A DNA stretch of 64,000 nt from Pararobbsia silviterrae (lineage in GTDB: Bacteria > Pseudomonadota > Gammaproteobacteria > Burkholderiales > Burkholderiaceae): contig NZ_RBZU01000015.1 of NCBI RefSeq assembly GCF_003628125.1, positions 1 through 64,000 of the forward strand. The letters run 5' to 3'. The notes under the pieces were generated by a model. That model had not been told where the DNA came from and searched no databases. It saw only the letters and a program-made list of their open reading frames with translations. Each line of letters begins with the position of its first letter. The stretch's first letter is position 1. A program made the position numbers and the translations under genes. Positions 51,375 through 60,049 of the stretch are shown here, piece by piece.

Positions 51375-52505
51375 ATGAATTCGAACGTATTGATCTCCGG
51401 CGCGGGTGTCACAGGTCTCGCACTCGCCTATTGGCTCGATCGCGCGGGCTTCGCGGTCACGATCGTCGAACGCTCGGCCGAGCTTCGCAGGGGCGGACAA
51501 GCCGTCGACATTCGCGGCGTCGCGCTCGATGTCGTCGACGCCATGGGCCTGCTCGACGCCGCACGGGCGCTGCGCACGCAACTCAAGGGCATGTCGATGC
51601 TCGATGCCGACGGCCACGAAACGCAGCGGACCGAGGAACGCACATTCAGCGCGGGACGACTCGACAGCGACGACATCGAAATCTTCCGCGACGATCTCTG
51701 CGAATTGCTGATCGGCGCGCTCGGCTCGCGCGTCGAATTCATCTATGACGACAGCGTGCGTGCGATCGACGACGATCGCGACGGCGTATCGGTCACGTTC
51801 TCAAGCGGCACATGCCGCCGGTTCGATCTGCTCGTCGGTGCCGACGGTGTCTATTCGAACGTGCGCAAGCTCTGCTTCGACAACGAATCGTCAGACGTCG
51901 CTTCGCTCGGCATGGTCCTCGCGCTGTTCTCGACGCCGAACTTCATCGAACTCATCGACTGGCAACTCGGACACCGGGTCGGCGGCATCGGCTACGTGAT
52001 CTATCCGAGCCATGACCAGCGCGAACTCCGGATCGGTGTCGGCTTCGCCGCGCCCGAGCCGCCGCCCGCGCGCAACGACGTCGATGCGCAGAAGCGCGCC
52101 GTCGCGGCCGCGTGCGCGCATTTGCGCGGCGACTTTCCACGCTTCATCGAGACGATGTACACCACCGACGCGTTCTACTACAACGAGCTTGCGCAGATTC
52201 GCATGCCGTCCTGGTCGAAAAGTCGAGTCGTGCTCGCCGGGGATGCCGCGCATTGCGCGTCGCCGTTCTCCGGACAGGGCACGAGCCTCGGTCTCGTCGG
52301 CGCGTTCGTGCTCGCGAGTGAACTCGCGCGTCATCGCGATTGCGCGGCCGACGCGTTCGCGGCCTATGAACACCGGATGCGGCCCTACGTGAACCTCAAT
52401 CAAGGACTCGTCGATCCGACGCGCCAAGGCCCGATTCCCGACGCACTCATGACGGCGGCCAAGAACGGCATCGACCTCAACGATCTGCTCGAAGCCGTGC
52501 AGTGA
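51375..52505 (+). CDS. FAD-dependent monooxygenase (TetX/PHBH-like)
   Basis: Flavoprotein hydroxylase of 376 aa: VLISGAGVTGLALAYWLDRA for the FAD dinucleotide fold, DLLVGADGVYSNVR for the central motif, and VVLAGDAAHCASPFSGQGTS for the GD motif. This is the group A aromatic hydroxylase/TetX-like family that uses NADPH to hydroxylate aromatic or antibiotic substrates. GAGG precedes ATG. It diverges from a TetR gene. Drug inactivation is possible but not shown. Confidence 0.92.
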   Translation: MNSNVLISGAGVTGLALAYWLDRAGFAVTIVERSAELRRGGQAVDIRGVALDVVDAMGLLDAARALRTQLKGMSMLDADGHETQRTEERTFSAGRLDSDDIEIFRDDLCELLIGALGSRVEFIYDDSVRAIDDDRDGVSVTFSSGTCRRFDLLVGADGVYSNVRKLCFDNESSDVASLGMVLALFSTPNFIELIDWQLGHRVGGIGYVIYPSHDQRELRIGVGFAAPEPPPARNDVDAQKRAVAAACAHLRGDFPRFIETMYTTDAFYYNELAQIRMPSWSKSRVVLAGDAAHCASPFSGQGTSLGLVGAFVLASELARHRDCAADAFAAYEHRMRPYVNLNQGLVDPTRQGPIPDALMTAAKNGIDLNDLLEAVQ

Positions 52506-52524
52506 GCGCATGACGGTCGCACCG

Positions 52525-53865
52525 TCAAACCGGAAACCGCTCGATCGTCTCGCGTACCGCGCTCAGCACGGTATGCAGTTCGGTCATCGCCACCGAGCTC
52601 AAACCGAGTCGCAACGCATGAGGCGCGTGGCGCGTCGTCGCATAGGCCTCGGCCTTCGACACCGCGATACCTTTATGTGCGAGCGCCGTGGCGATCCGGT
52701 CCATCCTGAGCCCTTCCGGCAACGTCAGCCAACAAAACATCGAGGCCGGATGCGCAACGATATCCATGCCGGCCAATATCTCGCGAGCCAATTTCTGCCT
52801 GCGGCGCGCATCCCGGCGCAGCCATGTCTCCTGTCGCGCAGCCGTACCGTCAGCCATCCAACGCGTCGCGATTGCGGTCACGACACTCGGCAGGCTCCAG
52901 TAGCTCGCGCGTATCGTTTGCTTGATGCGATTCGCATGCGCGTCCGCGACGGCCATATAGCCAAAACGGAGCCCGCTCGCGAGACTCTTCGAGAGACTCG
53001 ACACGTAAACCGTGCGTTCGGGTGCAAGCGTCGCGAGCGCGGGCGGCGCATCGGCTGCGAGGTACGCGTAAGCCGCGTCTTCGATGATCGCGCAATCGTG
53101 CCGGCGCGCGATCTCGACGACGCGCGCGCGCTGTGCAGGGGTCCACACCCATCCGAGCGGGTTCTGCAGGGTCGGCATCGTATAGATCGCGCGAATCGCG
53201 TGCCGCTTGCACAGGGCGTCGAGCGCGTCGAGATCGAGGCCTTCGGCGCGAGCCGGCACGGGTACGAGTTTGAGCCGCTGCGCCTGCGCCAGCATCTTGA
53301 AGCCCGGATACGTGAGCGCATCGACCGCGACCGCATCGTGAGGCTCGAGTAGCGCACGCGCCGCGATATCGAGCCCTTGTTGGGCACCGTTGACGAGAAA
53401 CACATGCTCCGCGTCGATATCGATCGCGCGATGCCGCGCCAGGAACGTCGCGACGATCGCGCGCTCGTGCAACCGCCCGCCCGGCGGCTGCTGATGCATC
53501 AACGCCGCGAGATCGCCCGAGGCCGCAAGATCGCGCAGGGTCGTCCTCAAGAGATCGGCCTGTCCGGGCCACGTCGGATGATTGAACGACAGATCGGCGG
53601 TCGAGGCGCTCAAACGCGCTTCGTCGCCACCGTCCCAATCGCGGCGCGGCGCGGCATCGCGGACGTACGTGCCGCGCCCGGTCTCGCCGACGACCAGCCC
53701 CTTCGACTTGAGCGCCGCGTAGATCTTCGTCGCCGATGCGATCGCAATGCGATGCCGGGCCGCGAGCTTGCGATGCGTCGGCAACCGCGTCCCCGGCGCG
53801 AGCGTGCCGTCGCGAATCGCGGATTCGAGATCGGCGGCCACCTCGTCGACATGCGTTGCAGCCAT
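52525..53865 (-). CDS. MocR-type GntR/aminotransferase-like regulator
   Basis: Protein of 446 aa with a GntR winged helix at residues about 1-70 (RDGTLAPGTRLPTHRKLAAR) fused to a fold-type I aminotransferase domain. The pyridoxal-binding Lys is in SSLSKSLASGLRFGY. MocR regulators such as PdxR and GabR sense PLP adducts. ATG 53865 has GGAGA upstream. Divergent from the PaaI-type thioesterase at 53949, its probable target. Confidence 0.92.
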   Translation of the reverse strand: MAATHVDEVAADLESAIRDGTLAPGTRLPTHRKLAARHRIAIASATKIYAALKSKGLVVGETGRGTYVRDAAPRRDWDGGDEARLSASTADLSFNHPTWPGQADLLRTTLRDLAASGDLAALMHQQPPGGRLHERAIVATFLARHRAIDIDAEHVFLVNGAQQGLDIAARALLEPHDAVAVDALTYPGFKMLAQAQRLKLVPVPARAEGLDLDALDALCKRHAIRAIYTMPTLQNPLGWVWTPAQRARVVEIARRHDCAIIEDAAYAYLAADAPPALATLAPERTVYVSSLSKSLASGLRFGYMAVADAHANRIKQTIRASYWSLPSVVTAIATRWMADGTAARQETWLRRDARRRQKLAREILAGMDIVAHPASMFCWLTLPEGLRMDRIATALAHKGIAVSKAEAYATTRHAPHALRLGLSSVAMTELHTVLSAVRETIERFPV

Positions 53866-53878
53866 ACGAAGTGTCTCC

Positions 53879-53925
53879 AGGACAATTATTGGATCGTCCT
53901 AGTCTACGGGATTACAGTGATCCCG
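53879..53925. promoter_or_regulatory. Inverted repeats between MocR gene and thioesterase
   Basis: CGGGAT (53907-53912) and ATCCCG (53920-53925) form a perfect 6-bp dyad with a 7-base spacer, and AGGAC (53879-53883) with GTCCT (53896-53900) forms another. Both lie in the 83-base divergent gap, where a MocR site is expected. Confidence 0.4.
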
Positions 53926-53948
53926 ACCGACCGCCCATAGGATCCGAT

Positions 53949-54437
53949 ATGAACGATGCCCTGCCCCGCCCGATACCCGTGCTCGATTATTTGCAGCGTC
54001 AGATCGAAGGCACGCTCACGGCCGACACCGTCACGCACATGCGGTATCCGACGGCGATTTCAAAGCTTCTGGGCCTGCGCGTCGTCGACATCGGCATCGC
54101 CATGGCCGTGCTCGAAATCGATGCGGACATCGCCTTGCACGGCAACCAGCAGGGGACGATCCATGGCGGTCTATTGTGCGAACTCGCCGACGCGGCGATC
54201 GGCACCGCGCATTCGACGGTCGTGGCGCCCGAGCAGAGTTTCACGAGCATCGACCTCAAGGCGGCGTTCGTGCGCCCCGTTTGGAACGCGCGCCTACGTG
54301 CGCATGCATGGGCCGAACATCGCGGCCGCACGATCAGCCACTATCGCTGCGAAATTCGTCGCGACGACGACACGCTCGTCGCGACGGTTAGCAGCGCGGT
54401 GATGACGCTAAGCGGCGAACAAGCACGAGGACGGTAG
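53949..54437 (+). CDS. PaaI-type hotdog thioesterase
   Basis: Acyl-CoA thioesterase-fold protein of 162 aa. The central motif is GNQQGTIHGGLLCELADAAI, with the catalytic-site Asp in the following helix; the beta-sheet follows (SIDLKAAFVRPVWNARLRAH). Members hydrolyse aryl- or medium-chain acyl-CoA. AGGA precedes ATG 53949. It diverges from the MocR gene; its partner pathway is unknown. Confidence 0.9.
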   Translation: MNDALPRPIPVLDYLQRQIEGTLTADTVTHMRYPTAISKLLGLRVVDIGIAMAVLEIDADIALHGNQQGTIHGGLLCELADAAIGTAHSTVVAPEQSFTSIDLKAAFVRPVWNARLRAHAWAEHRGRTISHYRCEIRRDDDTLVATVSSAVMTLSGEQARGR

Positions 54438-54451
54438 AGATCGCGATCGCA

Positions 54452-54467
54452 ACGTGCGCGCGCACGT
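54452..54467. other. 16-bp GC palindrome between convergent genes
   Basis: ACGTGCGCGCGCACGT is perfectly symmetric in the 62-base gap between the thioesterase and the convergent MgtC-like gene. It may end transcripts from both sides; no T-run follows. Confidence 0.35.
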
Positions 54468-54499
54468 CGTGCATGCCGATCGCGGCTCCAACGGAACAT

Positions 54500-55177
54500 C
54501 TACTTCCCGCTGCGGCACTCGCGTACGCCCGGCATCGCTTCGAGGCGCGCGCGGATCGCGAGGAATTCGTTGCTCGTCGCGCGCGAGAACGCGATCTGGA
54601 CTTCGTCGGTTTCGGGATCGTCCTCGGCCTGCTGAACGATGAACTGCTTGACGCGCACGCTGCCCGTGCCCAACGCGCTATGGACCGTCTCGAACGACAC
54701 GCTGCCGCGCTCGACGATCAATTGGACGCTGTGCTGTTGCTTGACCGTGATGAAGCGCCGTTCGAGCGGCTTCACGCCCGCAAGAATGATCACGATGATG
54801 ATGGTCGCCCCGATCGCGGCCGTGTACATTCCGCCGCCTACCGCGAGGCCGATCCCCGCGACGGACCACAGACTCGCGGCCGTCGTGAGCCCGCGCACGA
54901 TCTCGCCGCGCAGCAGGATCGATCCCGCGCCGAGGAAACCGATGCCGGACACGACCTGCGCCGCAATCCGAGACGGATCGAGCACGACGTCCTTTTGTCC
55001 GAGCACATCCGCAAACCCGAACGCCGATACGAGCATGATCAGCGCCGACCCCACGCACACCAGCATGTGCGTTCTGAGGCCCGCCGCCCAATTCAGCCGT
55101 TCGCGTTCGAAACCGATCACGCTGCCCAGCAAGGCGGCAATAATCAGCCGCGATATCAGTTCGACACTACCGATCAT
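54500..55177 (-). CDS. MgtC/SapB-family membrane protein
   Basis: Membrane protein of 225 aa. Four to five N-terminal helices carry SRLIIAALLGSVIGFERERL, AAGLRTHMLVCVGSALIMLV, VSGIGFLGAGSILL and GLTTAASLWSVAGIGLAVGG, all landmarks of MgtC. A C-terminal cytoplasmic domain of about 85 residues resembles an ACT-like part found in longer MgtC proteins. MgtC factors help survival in low magnesium and in macrophages in other bacteria. ATG 55177 has GGAGGA about 11 bases upstream. A Nudix gene lies 93 bases upstream on the same strand; they may share a transcript. Confidence 0.92.
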   Translation of the reverse strand: MIGSVELISRLIIAALLGSVIGFERERLNWAAGLRTHMLVCVGSALIMLVSAFGFADVLGQKDVVLDPSRIAAQVVSGIGFLGAGSILLRGEIVRGLTTAASLWSVAGIGLAVGGGMYTAAIGATIIIVIILAGVKPLERRFITVKQQHSVQLIVERGSVSFETVHSALGTGSVRVKQFIVQQAEDDPETDEVQIAFSRATSNEFLAIRARLEAMPGVRECRSGK

Positions 55178-55270
55178 GAATCCGGAGTCCTCCTTCGATA
55201 TGCCGATATGTCGACACGTGGATATGTCAGGCCAACACGTACAGATCACCCCCTCGACGCGCGGCCCCGT

Positions 55271-55672
55271 TCAACGCGCTCGAACGGACGCGCGCGGATT
55301 TCTCCACACCTCATGCCGGATCGCGAGATTGATGATCTCCTTGGTCGGAATGCTGGTCTCGAGCCCCGTCACGCGTGATGGCTCGAACCATTCGCACTGC
55401 AGGATTTCATTGCTCGGCGACGGCGCGATTTCGTGCGGAAAATCCGCGTAAAACACGTGATGCCGCTTGTCGCGGCCGCCGAACGCGAATAAATACACCA
55501 ATTCCTGCCATACGACGGTCGTCTCTTCGCGAAGTTCGCGCCTCGCCGCTTCGAACGGCGTCTCCTCGCGTTTGATCGTCCCTCCGGGCAAAGCCCAGCG
55601 CACGCGTTCCTCGCGGGCGACCAGCAGAATCTCGCCAGCGCGTCGGCACACAATCGTTGCCCTATCTTTCAT
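55271..55672 (-). CDS. Nudix hydrolase
   Basis: Hydrolase of 133 aa for a nucleoside diphosphate linked to a moiety X. The Nudix box reads GGTIKREETPFEAARRELREE, followed by TT where the consensus has a Gly, so the end of the box is slightly divergent. Mg2+ ligands Glu-Glu are intact. AGGGG precedes the ATG. Substrate unknown. Confidence 0.9.
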   Translation of the reverse strand: MKDRATIVCRRAGEILLVAREERVRWALPGGTIKREETPFEAARRELREETTVVWQELVYLFAFGGRDKRHHVFYADFPHEIAPSPSNEILQCEWFEPSRVTGLETSIPTKEIINLAIRHEVWRNPRASVRAR

Positions 55673-55958
55673 TCATCCCCTGCCTGCGCTCGATTTCCGA
55701 ATGTGACAGAGGCGGATTATCGCCCAACACAATCCTTGCGCGGGCCGCAGCACGTCTCATGCCCGATCCGGAGCATTTCAATTGCCTTTCGATGCTTCTT
55801 GAGCATGCCCTTGCGCCTAAGAAGTCTTTTTCGCAACGACGCGCTCCGCCTAGACTCGTTTCCAAGGCCACCGGCGCGGCGCGATCCAGACCGCTTACCG
55901 TCCGGCCCATGCATTGACCGGCCGCGCCTCGCGGCCCCATCGACACCAGGATATGAAC
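55673..55958. other. Gap between Nudix and SDR genes
   Basis: The 286 bases hold the divergent promoters of the Nudix gene (minus) and the SDR gene (plus). Open frames in it have no family features. I see no symmetric operator or RNA structure. Confidence 0.35.
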
Positions 55959-56702
55959 ATGAACACCTCACCCGTCGTTTTGATCACCGGCGCACTGTCC
56001 GGCATCGGCCGCGCAACGGCTTTCGCGTATGCGCGCGCACCTGCGCGCATCGTCGTCTCGGGCCGCCGCGCGGTCGAAGGTCAGGCCCTCGCCGACGCAT
56101 TGCGCGCGCTCGGCGCGGAAGCCGAATTCATCGAGGCCGATGTGCGTCACGAGGCCCAGGTCCGATCGCTCGTCGAACGCACGGTCGCGCGGTTCGGGCG
56201 CATCGATATCGCCGTCAACGCGGCGGGCACGGAAGGCGAAGCCAGCCCCCTCGTCGATCAAACGCCCGAACGCTATACGGATGTCTTCGATGCAAACGTG
56301 CTCGGCACGCTGCTCGCGATGAAACACGAACTGCGCACGATGTCCGCGCAACAGCACGGCAGCATCGTCAATGTCTCGTCGACGATGGGTCTGCGCGGCG
56401 CGGCCGGACAGTCGATCTATGTCGCGAGCAAGCACGCGGTCGAAGGGCTCACGAAGTCCGCGGCACTCGAAGCCGCGCCGCTCGGCATCCGCGTCAATGC
56501 GGTCGCACCGGGGCCCGTGCAGACCGCGATGCTCGACCGCCTCACGGGCTCGGAAGAACGCAAGGCCACGTTCCTGTCGGCCGTGCCGCTCAAGCGCGCG
56601 GGCACGCCCGAGGAAATCGCGGACGCGATCGTCTACGTCGCTTCCGCGGCGTTCATGACGGGCGAGATCTTGCGCGTGAACGGCGGCCGAACCGCCGCAT
56701 AA
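55959..56702 (+). CDS. Classical SDR-family oxidoreductase
   Basis: Short-chain dehydrogenase of 247 aa. Cofactor motif TGALSGIGRA, NAAGTEGE where NNAG is usual, catalytic Ser in IVNVSSTMGL, YVASKHA for Tyr/Lys, and RVNAVAPGPVQTAM. Such a protein usually reduces a ketone with NAD(P)H. ATG 55959 has AGGA at eight bases; ATG 55953 lies too close to that site. A hairpin follows the stop. It stands alone; no regulator is adjacent. Confidence 0.92.
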   Translation: MNTSPVVLITGALSGIGRATAFAYARAPARIVVSGRRAVEGQALADALRALGAEAEFIEADVRHEAQVRSLVERTVARFGRIDIAVNAAGTEGEASPLVDQTPERYTDVFDANVLGTLLAMKHELRTMSAQQHGSIVNVSSTMGLRGAAGQSIYVASKHAVEGLTKSAALEAAPLGIRVNAVAPGPVQTAMLDRLTGSEERKATFLSAVPLKRAGTPEEIADAIVYVASAAFMTGEILRVNGGRTAA

Positions 56703-56703
56703 C

Positions 56704-56752
56704 GCACGCGACGCTCGGTCCGGTATTGCGGGCGGACATATGCGTCGCGTGC
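56704..56752. terminator. Long-stem hairpin between convergent SDR and TonB receptor genes
   Basis: GCACGCGACGC (56704-56714) and GCGTCGCGTGC (56742-56752) form an 11-bp perfect stem, and TCCG/CGGA inside the loop extends the structure. It starts right after the SDR stop; no T-run is seen. Confidence 0.5.
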
Positions 56753-56826
56753 ACGCGGGCGTACGCGACGCAACCGCGTCGCGCCGCCCGCTTGCTTCTT
56801 CACGTTCGGCTCACGTTCGATTCACG

Positions 56827-58752
56827 TCAGAACGTGTACGTCATCTTCGCGAACGCGGTTCGACCCAGCGAGTTATACCCGTACGCGGTCGAATACTGGC
56901 GATCGAACAGATTCGACAGCGACACGGATACCGCCACGTGCGTATTGATCGTGTACGCCGCGCGCAACGCGACCGTCGTGAAGGACGGCAGATAGTCGAC
57001 GTTCGGCACGCTGTCGTACGTCCAGCCGTTGTAGAGCACCGAGAAGCCCGTGCTCAACGCATGCAGGTTGAACTCGTCCCACGTGTGATCGACGATCAGG
57101 CTGAACGTCTGGCGCGGACGACGGCTGAGCCACGCGCTGTCCGTGACGTCCTGCGGATCCAGCAGCCCGACCGACACGCTGACCGGCGTGTACTTGCCGA
57201 TCGTGCCCTTGTACGAGAAGTCGATCCCCTGGATATGCGCGCGGATCACGTTGAACGGCACGTAGTCGGCATTGAGCGCGATCAGATCGTGCACGCGCGT
57301 GTCGTAGAGTGCCGTCGTGAAGGTCCCGATCGACGTCGCCGCGTCGAGCGCGACCTCGACCGTATCGCTGCGTTCAGGCTGCAGGTTCGGATTCGAGTAA
57401 CCGGGGTAGTACAGATCGTCGAACGTCGGCAACCGGAACGCATTGCCGTACGACACGCGCGCTGTATAAACGGGGTTGATCGCCCACGCGAGCGCGACGT
57501 TGCCCGTGTTGACCGACTGTCCTTGAATCACCTCGTGCCGACCCGCGAGGAACAGCGTGACCGGACCGAGCGTCGTCGATTGATGCAGCGAGACGGCCGA
57601 ATCGTCGCGCGCGGGCACGCCCGACGGAATGTCGACCGGCAGGAAAGCCTGTTCGCGCGTGTAGTCGTAACCGATCTTCGTCTCGCCCGACAGCGGCAGG
57701 CCCCAGAGCGTCCAGCCCGACTCCTGATGCGTGAGCGAGGTCGACGACGTGAAGCGCTGCGAGTCGATTTCGTCGGTCGGGATCGTCGGATCGTCCGCGT
57801 AGATGTACTGCCGGTCGTTCGCATAACCGAAGGTCTGATCGAATTGGACCGTCGGCGTGATGTCGAGATGGAACGCGACGCCCGTCGTCAGTTGGTGATC
57901 GAGCTGGCGATCGTCATAACCGCCGCCGTCATACGACAGATCGGAGCGGTGATAGAGCATGAACGTCGAGATCGACCAGTTGTCGCGCGCATAAGCCAGA
58001 CGCGCATCGATGTCCTGCGAGTGATACGGATTGCGTCCGTCCTCGTGATACGGTTCCCAGGGCTGGGTCGCATCGATGCCGGCCGTGTTGTAGTCGTGCA
58101 GGCCCAACGAATACGTGAGGCCATGCAGTGCGGACAGCGCCCCCGTCGACGGCACCGAACCCGACGTCCGGATTTCCGTGTCGAACGTCTTGTTCGAGCC
58201 GCCGCCGAACGAAACCGTCGTCTGGTTGGGTTGATCCGAGGCCTTGCGGGTGAAGAGCTGCACCACGCCGCCAACAGCGTCGGCGCCGAACGAGGCGCTC
58301 GCGGGCCCCGAGATAACTTCGACGCGCTCGAACGCCTCGGTCGGCAAGTCGGCCCACTCGGCGACGCCCGTCGTCGACGAACCGACGCGGATGCCGTCGA
58401 TGAACACCGCGACCTGGCTCGACGACGAACCGCGGATGCTGACCGTCGCCGTCGCGCCCGGACCGCCGGACTGCGACACGGTCACGCCCGGCAGCGTCGC
58501 GAGCGCCTGCGTAATGCTCGGATCGGCCGGCGAGAGCCGATCGAGATCCTCGCGCGTCAGCACCTGCGTCGTCGCATAGCGCCCGTCGAACGAGCGCGGC
58601 AGATGCGATGCGTCGACGTCGACCTCAGGCAGCGCGACGACAGGGCCGACCTGCTGCGTCGTGTCGGTCTGCGTCGCATCGTCGGCTGCGTGCGCGCACT
58701 GCAGTCCGCCGATCGTGATGGCTGAAGTCATCAGCACATGGCGCAGTTTCAT
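56827..58752 (-). CDS. btuB: TonB-dependent outer-membrane receptor, BtuB-like
   Basis: Outer-membrane transporter of 641 aa, slightly longer than E. coli BtuB. A signal peptide (MKLRHVLMTSAITIGGLQCA, cut near AHA) is followed by the plug domain (TREDLDRLSPADPSITQALA, ATVSIRGSSSSQVAVFIDGI, VEVISGPASASFGADAVGG) and a 22-strand barrel that ends FAKMTYTF with C-terminal Phe. The TonB box is probably in PEVDVDASHL near residues 42-51. It would take up cobalamin or a related corrinoid, strongly supported by the cobalamin riboswitch in its leader. ATG 58752 has AGGA upstream; the longer open frame only reads through the riboswitch and is rejected. Substrate binding residues cannot be judged from sequence alone. 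Confidence 0.92.
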   Translation of the reverse strand: MKLRHVLMTSAITIGGLQCAHAADDATQTDTTQQVGPVVALPEVDVDASHLPRSFDGRYATTQVLTREDLDRLSPADPSITQALATLPGVTVSQSGGPGATATVSIRGSSSSQVAVFIDGIRVGSSTTGVAEWADLPTEAFERVEVISGPASASFGADAVGGVVQLFTRKASDQPNQTTVSFGGGSNKTFDTEIRTSGSVPSTGALSALHGLTYSLGLHDYNTAGIDATQPWEPYHEDGRNPYHSQDIDARLAYARDNWSISTFMLYHRSDLSYDGGGYDDRQLDHQLTTGVAFHLDITPTVQFDQTFGYANDRQYIYADDPTIPTDEIDSQRFTSSTSLTHQESGWTLWGLPLSGETKIGYDYTREQAFLPVDIPSGVPARDDSAVSLHQSTTLGPVTLFLAGRHEVIQGQSVNTGNVALAWAINPVYTARVSYGNAFRLPTFDDLYYPGYSNPNLQPERSDTVEVALDAATSIGTFTTALYDTRVHDLIALNADYVPFNVIRAHIQGIDFSYKGTIGKYTPVSVSVGLLDPQDVTDSAWLSRRPRQTFSLIVDHTWDEFNLHALSTGFSVLYNGWTYDSVPNVDYLPSFTTVALRAAYTINTHVAVSVSLSNLFDRQYSTAYGYNSLGRTAFAKMTYTF

Positions 58753-59058
58753 GGAGAGTCCTTGTGTATTCGAATGATTGAAGGGCAATGAAAACCGCCC
58801 CCCGGTACCGCGCTTGAATCCGATCCGTTTGCGACGCAAACGCACGTCACGTCGAATCATCGGATGGATAGATCGATGTACACGCCGACACACGCGGCGA
58901 AAAGGTGGCGCGACGCTCCCTGCGAGGGGACGCCATGCGAATCGGAGAACATGAGACAGGTCCTGAGGTCGGGGCTGTCCAAGCACAGACGCATCGCCAT
59001 CGGCGATGCTCGCACACTGGGACACCCCGCCCCGTGCGCCTGCGCGGACCTCGGTCGA
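58753..59058 (-). other. Riboswitch-to-receptor leader
   Basis: About 306 transcribed bases between the aptamer and the receptor ATG. No gene is supported here; short open frames are a product of high GC. It should contain the switching element, possibly near GACGCTCCCTGCGAGGGGACG (paired arms at about 58912-58932). Confidence 0.4.
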
Positions 59059-59222
59059 TGGCAGGTCTCCTGGCTCGCGGGTCGTCGCCATCTGCCGACC
59101 TTCCCGGAAAATCCAGTGGTCGCGTGGGGCAGAGGCTCACCGCTCACAGTTGCGGGGGCAGCCGCAGATTCGAGCCGCGAGGCTCTGACTGCGTTCCCTT
59201 TTGATCCCGGTCAAGGGAACCA
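59059..59222 (-). ncRNA. Cobalamin riboswitch
   Basis: On the minus strand the aptamer has the conserved block GCTGCCCCCGCAACTGT (59162-59146), a preceding GAATCTGCG, a CCACTGG element at 59118-59112 and the 3' motif AGCCAGGAGACCTGCC (59075-59060). GGTTCCCTTGACC and GGGAACGC at the 5' end pair as the P1/P2 region. It lies about 307 bases upstream of the TonB receptor ATG, an unusually long leader that should contain the expression platform; I see no clear T-run terminator there, so translation or Rho control is possible. Confidence 0.93.
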
Positions 59223-59479
59223 TCGGGGGCGAGATTACCGATATTGACAGGCCTGCGTCAATGCTGGTGTCGGCGCCTGTGGCGATCGCGACAATGCGAT
59301 GCGCAAGGCTTGCATCCGCTCGAACATCGCGCCATGCGCGCCCTCCATCTCATTTCATTTTGCTTTCAATGCGGCGACGCTTCACACATGGCAACGTATC
59401 AGCGCCGCGCACGATTCGCGTGCGACGCCCATCGTGCTGGTACGCTCATGGCCTTGTCCGACCTTGGAGAGACCTCGAC

Positions 59480-59950
59480 GTGACTCAGATCCGGCCCATG
59501 ACGTTGCACGACTACGACGCCGTCATCGCACTCATGAAGCAGACGCCCGGCGTATCCGTTCGCGATGCGGACTCGCGCGACGCCGTCGGCCGCTATCTCG
59601 AACGCAATCCCGGCTTGAGCTTCGTCGCGTGCGCGGACGAAGCCGACGGCATCGTCGGCACCCAGGCTGCGCATCGCGCGATCGTCGGCTGCATCATGTC
59701 GGGCCACGACGGTCGCCGCGGCTATCTCCAGCATCTCGTCGTGCATCCCGATCATCGCCGCCGCGGACTCGGCGGCGCGCTGGCAACGCACTGCATCGAT
59801 GCGCTCGCCGCGCTCGGCATCCACAAATGCCACGTCGATGTCCTCAAGAACAACGCAAGCGGCGCGGACTTCTGGACACGCCAAGGCTGGTCGTTGCGGA
59901 CCGATATCGACCGCTATTCGCATATCCGCGGCGGCAACGCGAACGCGTGA
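59480..59950 (+). CDS. GNAT-family N-acetyltransferase
   Basis: Acetyltransferase of 156 aa with the acetyl-CoA loop in VVHPDHRRRGLGGALATHCI and the catalytic region in HVDVLKNNASGADFWTRQGW. The start is GTG 59480 with GGAG about 10 bases upstream; the frame is open before it into the riboswitch region, which is not coding. The acceptor is unknown. The stop TGA (59948-59950) is inside a hexamer repeat. Confidence 0.88.
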   Translation: MTQIRPMTLHDYDAVIALMKQTPGVSVRDADSRDAVGRYLERNPGLSFVACADEADGIVGTQAAHRAIVGCIMSGHDGRRGYLQHLVVHPDHRRRGLGGALATHCIDALAALGIHKCHVDVLKNNASGADFWTRQGWSLRTDIDRYSHIRGGNANA

Positions 59951-59969
59951 ACGTGAACGTGAGCGTGAG
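59946..59969. repeat. Hexamer tandem repeat (CGTGAR)4 over the GNAT stop
   Basis: Four copies (CGTGAA twice, CGTGAG twice) begin two bases before the TGA stop of the GNAT gene. Each unit contains TGA in the same register, so reading past one stop meets another in the next unit. Confidence 0.8.
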
Positions 59970-60049
59970 CGTCCGAACCTGCGACATCCGCACGCGGCGA
60001 GGTCGCCGCATTCCATTTAGAATTTCGCCTCACGAATGAGGGAGGATCG

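Noticed and set aside
56740-58725. Plus-strand open frame opposite the TonB receptor
   Set aside because: Shadow frame; the minus-strand gene has signal peptide, plug, barrel and riboswitch.
58753-59091. N-terminal extension of the TonB receptor
   Set aside because: It reads through the cobalamin riboswitch and leader; the signal peptide starts at 58752.
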